64,000 bases of DNA from CAWIHA01 sp963835855 (lineage in GTDB: Bacteria; Acidobacteriota; Terriglobia; Bryobacterales; Bryobacteraceae), in contig CAWIHA010000018.1 in assembly GCA_963835855.1 (NCBI GenBank), positions 186,001-250,000 on the forward strand. The letters are read 5' to 3'. Position numbers and translations under genes: made by a program. Shown one piece after another: positions 45,319 through 52,794 of this stretch. The notes below the pieces were generated by a model that was given only the letters and a program-made list of their open reading frames with translations, made no database searches and was not told the origin of the DNA. Each line of letters starts with the position of its first letter. The first letter of the stretch is position 1.

Positions 45319-46620
45319 ATGAACGAGAAACTGAAAATCGCCGTGTTCGTCGACTACGACAACATTGAAATCGGCGTGAAATCCACTCTCCAGCGCGACT
45401 TGGAAGTCTCGCTGGTATTGGAGTCTTTGAAGGAGCGTGGCGACATCGTGGCCAAGTTCGCTTACGCGGACTGGGGCCGGCAGGAAGGCGCCAAGCGGCA
45501 GATGGCGGAAAACGCGGTGCAAATGGTGCAGCGCGTGCCCTCGCCGCGCGGCGACAAGAACGGCGCCGACATCAACCTGGCGCTCGACGCGCTCGAAATG
45601 GCATTCACCCACCCGCACATCAACGCCTTCGCCATCATCAGCGGAGACAGCGACTTTATCCCGCTCGTGAACAAGCTGAAAGAGTACGGCAAGACGATCT
45701 TCGTCGTCGGCGGGCGCGGCTTCACCAGCACGATTCTCCAGAAGAACTGCCACGAGTTCATCAGCTTTGAAAGTCTAATCGACGAGCCGCAGCGGGGCCA
45801 GCCGCGCCAGCAGCATCAGCCGCAACAACAACAGCAGTCGCCGCAGCACCAGGAGCGCCGCCAGCAGAGGCGCCGGCCGGCGCCGCTCGAGCTCCCGCAG
45901 GTGATGCCGCTGGTCGAGCGCGCCCTCCAGGTGCTCGAGCGCCGCGAGGTTACGCCGCAGCTTGGTCTTCTGAAATCGACCATGCTGCAGCTCAACCCGG
46001 CTTTCAGCGAGAAGGCTTACGGCGCGAGCAGCTTCACCGATTTCATCGAGAAGCTGCAGAAGGCCGATTACATCGGCGTCACGGGCGCCGAAGGCCGCTA
46101 TGTGATCGAACGAAAAACCGCGGCCAAGCAGGAAGAAGCGCCGCACAGGCTCGAAGACGCCCTGCCGATTCTTCGCGATGTGCTCGAAACACACCGGCTC
46201 GAGATCGACGCCGGCTGCCTCGCCGAGGACCTCGAGAATTGGGTGCGTGCCGACCATCCGGATTTCGCGACGCAGAAGTTCGGATTCCAGGAGTTCACGG
46301 AATTCCTGAACTACGCGCAGGACAAGCTGCTTGTGCGGATTGAGCCCGATGAGGAGCGGGGGTTGCTCGTGTACCTCGGCGGCGAATTCTATCCGCCGGC
46401 GCCGCCCGAACCCGGTCCGGAAGCTCCGCACGCCGAGCTCGAGGAGAAGCAGCCGGAGACGAACGAGACGCCCGCGCTCGTGCCGCCGCCCAGACCGAAA
46501 CGCCGCCGCCGTTCCGGCCCGGCTTCAGGCACACGCCGCGCGCGCTCGGTCCAGGGAATGGCTCCGCGCCGCCCACGGAAGAGGATGCCGCCGCCGCTCG
46601 CTGTTGAGCCGCAACCCTGA
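45319..46620 (+). CDS. NYN (PIN-like) ribonuclease domain with OST-HTH/LOTUS repeats
   Basis: 433 residues; ATG 45319. Residues 1-155 are a NYN/LabA domain: KIAVFVDYDNIEIGV, GADINLALDALEM and IISGDSDFIPLV supply the acidic metal site. A Gln/Arg-rich linker (about 160-190) leads to two OST-HTH/LOTUS domains (about 195-270 and 275-355). The C-terminal tail is Pro/Arg-rich. NYN proteins cleave or bind RNA; LOTUS domains bind RNA, including G-quadruplexes, in other organisms. RNA target here unknown. Confidence 0.85.
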   Translation: MNEKLKIAVFVDYDNIEIGVKSTLQRDLEVSLVLESLKERGDIVAKFAYADWGRQEGAKRQMAENAVQMVQRVPSPRGDKNGADINLALDALEMAFTHPHINAFAIISGDSDFIPLVNKLKEYGKTIFVVGGRGFTSTILQKNCHEFISFESLIDEPQRGQPRQQHQPQQQQQSPQHQERRQQRRRPAPLELPQVMPLVERALQVLERREVTPQLGLLKSTMLQLNPAFSEKAYGASSFTDFIEKLQKADYIGVTGAEGRYVIERKTAAKQEEAPHRLEDALPILRDVLETHRLEIDAGCLAEDLENWVRADHPDFATQKFGFQEFTEFLNYAQDKLLVRIEPDEERGLLVYLGGEFYPPAPPEPGPEAPHAELEEKQPETNETPALVPPPRPKRRRRSGPASGTRRARSVQGMAPRRPRKRMPPPLAVEPQP

Positions 46621-46649
46621 GGGAGCGCTTGGCGGCCTTCCCTGGTTCG

Positions 46650-46727
46650 GCGAATCCACCCGGCCGGCGTGTCACAATCGGAGGCGTGGCCGGTACGGAT
46701 GCCGGTGATATCCATCACCCCTTTCAT
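46650..46727 (-). pseudogene. Possible 5' stub of a P1/DmpA-type peptidase gene
   Basis: On the minus strand from ATG 46727 the frame reads MKGVMDITGIRTGHASDCDT, which resembles the N-terminus of P1-family (DmpA) peptidases (ITDVPGIRVGHATD). The similarity stops within about 25 residues and no further part is seen. Low confidence. Confidence 0.25.
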
Positions 46728-46783
46728 TTTCGACTTAGTTTCGCAAGCTGTATGTTACCATCGGGATACAAGGAGCAGATGGC

Positions 46784-47539
46784 TTGTTTGAGCTAGTCAA
46801 GGCGCGGATTCTCGCGATCCAGGACTTCTACATTCTGGCCGGCAGGGCGCTCCGGAACGTCGTCCGCTCGCCACATTACACCGACGACATTCTGATCCAG
46901 ATGGATATCATTGGCGTCGGCAGCCTGCCGATCGTGATCATGACCGGGTTTTTCAGTGGCGCGGTGATGGCGATGCAGATGGCCAAGGCGCTCTCGCAGT
47001 ACGGCGCTGTTGGGAAGACCAGTGAGGTGGTCACGATAACGCTGGTCCGCGAGCTCGGGCCCGTTCTGACATCTTTGATGGTGGCCGGCCGCAACGCCTC
47101 GGGCATGGCCAGCGAACTCGGCTCGATGAAAGTCACCGAGCAGATCGATGCCATGCGAGCGCTGGGCACGGATCCCGTCCAGAAACTGGTCACTCCGCGG
47201 CTGATCGCCACCTGCGTCGTGCTGCCTTTGCTGACTATCATCGCGGATTTCGTCGGCGTCTTCGGCGGATGGGTTATCGGGCATTTTGTGCTCAGCATGG
47301 CGTCGCAACAATACTGGACCGCTGCCTGGCAGTCGCTGGACTACAGCGATATCACCCAGGGCCTCATCAAACCGTTTGTGTTCGCCTTCGCCATCGCCTT
47401 GGTGGGCTGCTATTACGGGCTTACGACTACCGGCGGCACGCAAGGGGTGGGCCGCTCCACCACACAGGCCATGGTCGTCTCCTCGGTTTCAATTGTCTTT
47501 TTAACGTTCTTTATTACCAGAATTTTCGTAAGCTTGTAG
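46784..47539 (+). CDS. mlaE: Lipid-transport ABC permease MlaE/YrbE
   Basis: 251 residues; TTG 46784 is favoured by AAGGAG 8 bases upstream. MlaE-family signatures: IVIMTGFFSGAVMAMQMA, ITLVRELGPVLTSLMVAGR, and ASELGSMKVTEQIDAM. Five membrane helices. It moves phospholipid between inner and outer membrane with MlaF and an MCE protein (the next two genes). Confidence 0.95.
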   Translation: MFELVKARILAIQDFYILAGRALRNVVRSPHYTDDILIQMDIIGVGSLPIVIMTGFFSGAVMAMQMAKALSQYGAVGKTSEVVTITLVRELGPVLTSLMVAGRNASGMASELGSMKVTEQIDAMRALGTDPVQKLVTPRLIATCVVLPLLTIIADFVGVFGGWVIGHFVLSMASQQYWTAAWQSLDYSDITQGLIKPFVFAFAIALVGCYYGLTTTGGTQGVGRSTTQAMVVSSVSIVFLTFFITRIFVSL

Positions 47540-47547
47540 TAGCACGA

Positions 47548-48375
47548 ATGACGGGGGATCATCGAGAGCCGGTGCTCCGGTTCGAGCACGTCAAGGTCAG
47601 TTTTGAAGAAACGAAGGCGCTCGATGACATCTCGTTCGAAGTGCTTTCGGGGGAGACGCGGATTCTGTTCGGAGCCGCGGGCAGCGGTAAGACCATCCTG
47701 CTCAAGACGGCGCTCGGTTTGGTGAGGCCGGATAGCGGCCGCGTCTACGTTTTCGGCCGGGACATTACGAACTGGAAGGAACAGGAGTTGTTCCATATCC
47801 GGAGCCGGATCGGCATGCTCTTTCAGGAAGGCGGCTTGTTCGATTCCTTGACGATCGAAGAAAATGTCGGATACCCGCTGGCGAACCAGGAAGCCTTACG
47901 TTGCCCGCCCGCGGAGATCCACAGCCGGGCCGAGGAAGCGCTGCGGTTCGTCGAGCTCGAACACACGCTGGATAAGCTCCCGGATGAGCTCTCGGGCGGT
48001 ATGCGGCGGCGCGTCGGCATCGCACGTGCGATCGTGAGCGAGCCGGCGCTGGTGCTCTACGATTCCCCGACGGCGGGCCTGGACCCGATCACGGCATACA
48101 CGATCATCGCCTTGATCGTGAAGGAGCGCGATCTGAAGAATACGGCGACGCTGATGGCAACACATCGCTTTCAAGATGGCCATTTCCTGGCGACCTCGCG
48201 GTTCAACCGCAACACCGGCGGGATCGAACGCCTCAGCGAGCGGAATGGACAAAGCGATTCGCACACGATGTTTATGGTCCTCCGGGAGGGCCGTCTGGTG
48301 TTCGAGGGCACACTGGCGGAGCTGACGGCTTCGCGGGATCCGTATATATCGAAATTCGTGAGGCGCGAAGAATAG
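47548..48375 (+). CDS. mlaF: Lipid-transport ABC ATPase MlaF
   Basis: 275 residues, ATG 47548. P-loop GAAGSGKT, signature LSGGMRRRVGIARAI, H-loop MATHRF. The Walker B segment reads LVLYDSPTAGLDP: the usual catalytic glutamate (DEP) is serine, a point worth noting, and family relatives would need checking. Between mlaE and mlaD, 8 bases after the first and 3 bases before the second. Confidence 0.93.
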   Translation: MTGDHREPVLRFEHVKVSFEETKALDDISFEVLSGETRILFGAAGSGKTILLKTALGLVRPDSGRVYVFGRDITNWKEQELFHIRSRIGMLFQEGGLFDSLTIEENVGYPLANQEALRCPPAEIHSRAEEALRFVELEHTLDKLPDELSGGMRRRVGIARAIVSEPALVLYDSPTAGLDPITAYTIIALIVKERDLKNTATLMATHRFQDGHFLATSRFNRNTGGIERLSERNGQSDSHTMFMVLREGRLVFEGTLAELTASRDPYISKFVRREE

Positions 48376-48378
48376 ACT

Positions 48379-49452
48379 ATGCCTGCGGCGGGAAGGGTGA
48401 GGTGGGCTCAATTGCGTGTCGGCGTCATGGCAATAGTGGCCATGATCATTCTGGCGGCGCTCATCTGGCTGCTTACCAGCCAGAAGCCGATCTGGGGGCA
48501 TTACGCGACGATTTACACCTACATGCGCGATTCAGCGGCGCTGGCTGGAGGCGCTCCGGTCCGGCTCAACGGCATCCTGATCGGAAGTGTGCAGGACATC
48601 CAGCTTTCCGGTTCGAACGATCCGAATCGCGTCGTGCGCGTCGTGATGCAGGTGGAAGCAGATCGGCTGCAGAGCATCCCCGTAGATTCCGTTGCCGGAA
48701 TCAGCGCCGAAAACGTGCTCGGAACGAAGTTCATCAATATCAGCAAGGGCCACGCCACTCAGACGATCCGGCCGGGGGGCGAAGTGCGTTCGGAACCGAG
48801 CGCCGAGATCGAAGACCTGGTGAAGAAGGGCTTCAGCATGTTCGATTCGATGCAAGCCATCCTCAACCGCGTGGACCGCATCGTCAGCCTGGTCGAATCG
48901 GGTCAGGGCAGCATTGGCAAGCTCCTCGTCGATGATGAGCTCTACAACCGCGTGTTGGGAACCGTCGCCGAGTTTCAGAAGGTAGCCAGCACAATCGCGA
49001 GCGGCAAAGGCACGGTCGGGAAACTGGTGTATGACGAAAGCCTGTACAACGAAGCGCGCGATTCCGTCGGGCGGCTGGATGCGGTCATTCAAGACCTGCA
49101 ACAGGGGAAGGGCACTGCGGGCAAGTTCCTGAAGGACCCCCAGTTGTATGACGAGACGCGCGCGAGCATCGCGGAATTCCGCCGGTTGCTCGACGACCTC
49201 AACGCGGGCAAGGGCACCGCGGGCAAGCTGCTCAAGGATGAAGCGGCCTACCGGCAGATTCAAAGCATCCTCGGCAAAATCGATTCGACCGTCGACCGGC
49301 TGAACTCGGGCCAGGGCACACTCGGCCAGTTGCTCGTGAACCCGCAGCTCTACAATTCCATGAACGGGCTCAGCAGCGAGCTGCACGGCCTCATCAAAGA
49401 CATCCGCGCGAACCCGAAGAAGTTCCTGCGCATCAAAATGTCGATCTTCTGA
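48379..49452 (+). CDS. mlaD: MCE-domain lipid-binding protein (MlaD family)
   Basis: 357 residues. One N-terminal helix (GVMAIVAMIILAALIWLL), an MCE domain (about 45-150: GGAPVRLNGILIGSVQDI, ISAENVLGTKFINIS), then a C-terminal region of about five tandem units of roughly 38 residues built on G-x-G-T-x-G-K-L-L-x-D-x-x-L-Y. The units are predicted helical and may form a longer needle, as in PqiB/YebT-like MCE proteins, but this is inference. Last gene of mlaEFD. Confidence 0.9.
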   Translation: MPAAGRVRWAQLRVGVMAIVAMIILAALIWLLTSQKPIWGHYATIYTYMRDSAALAGGAPVRLNGILIGSVQDIQLSGSNDPNRVVRVVMQVEADRLQSIPVDSVAGISAENVLGTKFINISKGHATQTIRPGGEVRSEPSAEIEDLVKKGFSMFDSMQAILNRVDRIVSLVESGQGSIGKLLVDDELYNRVLGTVAEFQKVASTIASGKGTVGKLVYDESLYNEARDSVGRLDAVIQDLQQGKGTAGKFLKDPQLYDETRASIAEFRRLLDDLNAGKGTAGKLLKDEAAYRQIQSILGKIDSTVDRLNSGQGTLGQLLVNPQLYNSMNGLSSELHGLIKDIRANPKKFLRIKMSIF

Positions 49453-49613
49453 GGCGCTGCGGGACGATTGAAAGCCAATTTGGACCACTTCTTAACCAGG
49501 ACGAGCCCAAGCCAAGAAGAACTCTGCGCTCGTTCAAAAGGCCCCGGGCATCCGCGCCGCCGCTGTGGCGCACGCTCTCCAGCCTGCGCTTGGGTAAGGG
49601 CCGACGATCAGTA

Positions 49614-50452
49614 ATGCCGTTCTCCGAGGAGAGACCAATCCGCAGGCTCGTCGTTAACGCCGATGATTTCGGCTTCACGCGCGACGTGAACGCCGGGATC
49701 ATCGAGGCTTATCAGCACGGCATTCTGCGCTCCACCACGCTCATGGCGAACGGCGGCGCGTTCGGCGACGCCGTGCAGCTTGCGCGCGAGAACCCCGGCC
49801 TCGACATCGGCTGCCATCTCGTCCTGGTCGGGGGCCTTTCGGTCGCCCGGGCGGGGGCATCGCTGCCGGCGAGCGTAGGCGGGCTGCTGCGGGCGCTTGC
49901 CCTGCGGGGCATGCCCGGCGCACGACGAACTTGCCGCGCAGGTGCGGAGGATTCTCGACGCGGGCCTGCACCCCACGCACCTGGACACTCACAAGCACAC
50001 GCATCTGCTGCCGCCGGTGCTCGACGCTGTAGCGCGCATTTCCGAGGAGTACGGAATCCCATGGGTCCGGCGGCCGCTCGATTTCCCGCTGTGTGGGAAG
50101 CCAGGCGCGCCGTGGCGGAAGCGTGTAACGAGCCGCTGTTTCGGACTGCTGCGGCCCCGGTTTGATACCGTCCTCGAACGGCACGGCTGCCGCACAACGG
50201 ACTACTTCGCGGGATTCGGGATCACTGGCCGTATCCGCGCGCTTGAGCTGGTGGAGATTGTGCGGCAGCTTCCTTCCGGAACGACGGAGCTGATGTGCCA
50301 CCCCGGCCGGTGCGGCCCCGAGCTCCGCGCCGCGCACACGCGGCTGAAGGAGAGCCGGGAGGACGAGGCTCGTAGCGCTGGTTTCGCGCGAGGTTCGTGA
50401 AGCGATCGCCGAGGCGGGAGTCCAGATCACGAGCTACCGCGAGTTGCTCTAG
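49614..50452 (+). pseudogene. ChbG/YdjC-family carbohydrate deacetylase, two frameshifts
   Basis: ATG 49614. Family motifs: RRLVVNADDFGFTRDVNAGI (metal-binding Asp), GCHLVLVGGLS, and HLDTHKHTHLLPPVL with metal-binding His. The protein needs two frame changes, each an extra base, near 49915 and 50370, after which it reads SREVREAIAEAGVQITSYREL to TAG 50450. The N-acetyl group of chitobiose-like sugars is the family substrate. Confidence 0.8.
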
Positions 50453-50521
50453 CCGCGCGGCACGCGCCTGCGGCGGCAGGCCGGACATCTTCGAAGCTAG
50501 AGTAGCCCGTCACACGGAGTA

Positions 50522-51403
50522 TCACTCGAGCCCGGCCTGACGCAGGAAAGACTTCGCAACCACGGCGACCGGCTGGCGCCGGCCGTCCACTTCGTAATTG
50601 AGCTTCTGCATAGCCGCCCCGGCGATTCTGCCCGACAAGTCATCGAGCGCATCGCGCAAACCCGGATACTCGGACAGTACGTCCTCGCGCGCCACCAGCG
50701 AAGCTTGATACGGCAGAAACGCGCCGCGACCGTCGTGCAACTGTGTGACGTCGAGTGCCGAGAGCAGTCCATCGGTCGCGTTGCCAGCTATCATGTCTAC
50801 CTGCTTCCGCTCGAGCGCTGGGTAGAGCAGACTGGGGTCCATCGTCTTCGCAGCCGAGCGCTGTGGCAGATTGTAAGTTTTCATGAGCGCCGGGTAGCCG
50901 TCGGGCCGCTCCATAAATTCGGGGCCTGCCCCGAGGTCCCACTTGGGCGCATAGTGCATGGCATCGCTGAGCGTCTCGAAATGATTGGCGCGCGCCTCCG
51001 GGCCGCGGATCGTCATCGCGAAACCGTTACTGAAACCGAGCGGCGGCATCCAGACCAAGCGGAGGTTCTCGTATTCACGCCGCACCCTTTCGAATGCCAT
51101 CGACGGGTCCGGCAGGGGCGGCAGCTTCAGAATCACGGTCAGCGCCGCGCCGCTGTATTCCGGGTAAACGTCGATCTGGCCCGAGAGGAGCGCTTCGTGC
51201 GCCAGCAGCGTGCTGCCGAGATTCAGCCGGCGCTGGACCGTGGTACGCAGCTTGTGCTCGATATGCTGCGCGACAATTTCACCAAGAATGACCTGTTCGG
51301 TAGAGTTCTTCGACCCCACCACGAGGCGCCGCTGCCGCGAACACCCGGCCAGCAGAACCGCACCCGCCACCAGGCAGGCGATAGCTTTCCTTCGATCCAA
51401 CAC
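50522..51403 (-). CDS. Osmoprotectant/glycine-betaine ABC transporter substrate-binding lipoprotein
   Basis: About 293 residues from GTG 51403 (GGGAGGGAGAG upstream). Lipobox VLLAGC; OpuAC/OpuC-type body: LVVGSKNSTEQVILGEIVAQ, VYPEYSGAALTVIL, and GNATDGLLSALDV. It binds choline/betaine-type solutes in the periplasm. No permease or ATPase is adjacent, so it is orphaned or fed by a distant transporter. Confidence 0.85.
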   Translation of the reverse strand: MLDRRKAIACLVAGAVLLAGCSRQRRLVVGSKNSTEQVILGEIVAQHIEHKLRTTVQRRLNLGSTLLAHEALLSGQIDVYPEYSGAALTVILKLPPLPDPSMAFERVRREYENLRLVWMPPLGFSNGFAMTIRGPEARANHFETLSDAMHYAPKWDLGAGPEFMERPDGYPALMKTYNLPQRSAAKTMDPSLLYPALERKQVDMIAGNATDGLLSALDVTQLHDGRGAFLPYQASLVAREDVLSEYPGLRDALDDLSGRIAGAAMQKLNYEVDGRRQPVAVVAKSFLRQAGLE

Positions 51404-51809
51404 AACTCTCCCTCCCAAGCAGCAGTGGGAGCGCGCGGCGAAAATATTTCATGACCGCTTGCTGACGCGCACGGTTGAGTGCCCTCACAAACTACACTGA
51501 GCCCCGACCGTAAAGAAACCGGTCCGGCGCTTCTCGCCGCGGGCCGCTAGTGTAGTGCGGCCCAAGTAACGTACACTTTGGCGAATCCAGTGGGGCGGGT
51601 CAGGGGCCCCGGCGCGGTCCAGGGGGACCGCCCTACATAACGCCCCAAAACACCGCCGCACTAAACCAGTGGGCACAGTTTGCATTATATTCACGAACCC
51701 TGGCGTCCCGTGACGGCTGCCAGTGCGCTAAATCTGGGGTGCGCGGAAAAAGTGGGGTAGTGCGGATGTATAGGGGGCAGGATCCGTGACCGGCGGGCAA
51801 CAGGGCCGA

Positions 51810-51890
51810 GACGGCTACCCCTTCCAGCAAATGCCGCCTCAGCACGGCGACCTTCTCTTCTGCGGTGTAGCGCTTTCGTGGTTTCTTCAC
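51810..51890 (-). pseudogene. Truncated transposase N-terminus (IS3-type orfA)
   Basis: From ATG 51890 the frame reads MKKPRKRYTAEEKVAVLRRH then LLEGVAVS, the N-terminal helix-turn-helix start of IS3-type orfA proteins. The similarity then ends and the frame continues as unrelated sequence. An insertion-sequence relic. Confidence 0.6.
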
Positions 51891-51949
51891 GCGTTCTCTC
51901 CGTTATCTTAACGGCAGAACGCTCTCTCCATTTCCAGCTGAGGCGGGAC

Positions 51950-52005
51950 ATTTTCCCGATGGCAGCTTTTGGGTGATGGGCTCGAACTCGGCCGGCACGG
52001 AGCAG
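51950..52005 (+). pseudogene. 56-bp Rhs fragment
   Basis: The segment beginning TTTTCCCGATGGCAGCTTTT matches the Rhs gene near 54258-54312 (FPDGSFWVMGS.SAGTEQ region) with only about five differences, then diverges at once on both sides. It is a displaced remnant of an Rhs gene and marks past recombination upstream of the present Rhs operon. Confidence 0.7.
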
Positions 52006-52129
52006 TTTGGCGGGCGCGCGCGGCGCTCCCGAACGCCGCGCTCGGGGTTCAATGCCAGACGCGCAGCACCACCGGCAGGAGGTGGACCAGCCAAGTTACC
52101 TCAGGGAATCTATCCGCCGAAGCGGGCTC

Positions 52130-52266
52130 TAACAGGCTGCTGAAAAAGGCTTTGGCAGGCCCGCTCCCTCACGGTCGCGGCTCTGTAAGTTGCTGTAAAC
52201 ACGCGGACACGTTTTCGAGCCGCGCGCGTCAGCAAGCGTTTTTCGACCTTTTTCAGCAGCCTGCTA
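52130..52266. repeat. 137-bp inverted-repeat (MITE-like) element
   Basis: CAGGCTGCTGAAAAAGG (52133-52149) is the exact reverse complement of CCTTTTTCAGCAGCCTG (52247-52263); with flanks the match is 20 bp with one mismatch. The interior holds the GC-rich repeat unit CCGCTCCCTCACGGTCGCGG at 52161 and no reading frame. Similar size to MITE-type or REP-associated elements. It lies just upstream of the Rhs unit promoter. Confidence 0.6.
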
Positions 52267-52309
52267 AGCGGAGTGCGGCATGAGACTCGAAAAATTCCAA
52301 AAATGAACC

Positions 52310-52341
52310 TTGACAAATACGGTACCAGCGCACCCTAATAT
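52310..52341 (+). promoter_or_regulatory. Promoter-like site of the Rhs unit
   Basis: TTGACA (52310-52315) followed by TAATAT at 52336-52341 (20-base spacer, longer than ideal) or by CCTAAT with an 18-base spacer. It lies 34-60 bases upstream of the first gene of the Rhs unit, and a ribosome site GGAGG follows at 52363. The -35 is good, the -10 is doubtful. Confidence 0.4.
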
Positions 52342-52374
52342 TCCTATATCCAGTTTTTCTGGTGGAGGACACAG

Positions 52375-52794
52375 GTGAACATGCTGCGCTGGAGTGCGGT
52401 TTTTCTGCTCATTGCTTCGATTCCGCCGGTACTCGCCCAACACAAAGTCGATCTTCGGGATAGTTACGAGCGAATCCTGGCCGTGGTGCCGATGACGGGC
52501 GCCGGCACGGCCGAGGATCCGCGGCGGCCGATGTACGCCCCGCTGCCGGGGAAGGACGCCGCCAACCGGGAGGGCATCCTCGCGTTCGTCTTTCAGATCG
52601 CCGACGACGGCAAACATGCGCTGGTGGAGTTCGTGGCGGCCGATCCCGCGGCCTTCAAAGACATCCTCGCGGACCAAAGCCCGGACGTGAAAGTTTTCCA
52701 CAAGGGCAAGGACAAGCGCGAGGACATCGAGAAAGAGTTCAAGAAGCACCGGAAGGATTTCGATTTCGGGCGCTTCGGGGTGGCCGTGCCATGA
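52375..52794 (+). CDS. Small exported protein coupled to the Rhs gene
   Basis: 139 residues; GTG 52375 (ATG 52381 also possible) after GGAGG. Signal peptide about 1-22 (VFLLIASIPPVLAQ), then a soluble domain with VDLRDSYERILAVVPMTGAG and EGILAFVFQIADDGKHALVE, ending in a charged segment (FHKGKDKREDIEKEFKKHR). Family not recognised. Its stop overlaps the Rhs start (ATGA), so the two proteins are probably made in fixed proportion; a chaperone or anchor role is a guess. Confidence 0.7.
   Translation: MNMLRWSAVFLLIASIPPVLAQHKVDLRDSYERILAVVPMTGAGTAEDPRRPMYAPLPGKDAANREGILAFVFQIADDGKHALVEFVAADPAAFKDILADQSPDVKVFHKGKDKREDIEKEFKKHRKDFDFGRFGVAVP

Larger units (their letters stand above)
51404..52374. 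other. Scar zone: IS fragment, Rhs fragment and repeat element
   Basis: About 970 bases without an intact gene. It holds a truncated transposase start (51810-51890), a 56-bp Rhs fragment (51950-52005), a 137-bp inverted-repeat element with an inner GC-rich repeat (52130-52266) and the promoter of the Rhs unit (52310-52341). The remainder shows no recognisable coding sequence. Confidence 0.6.
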
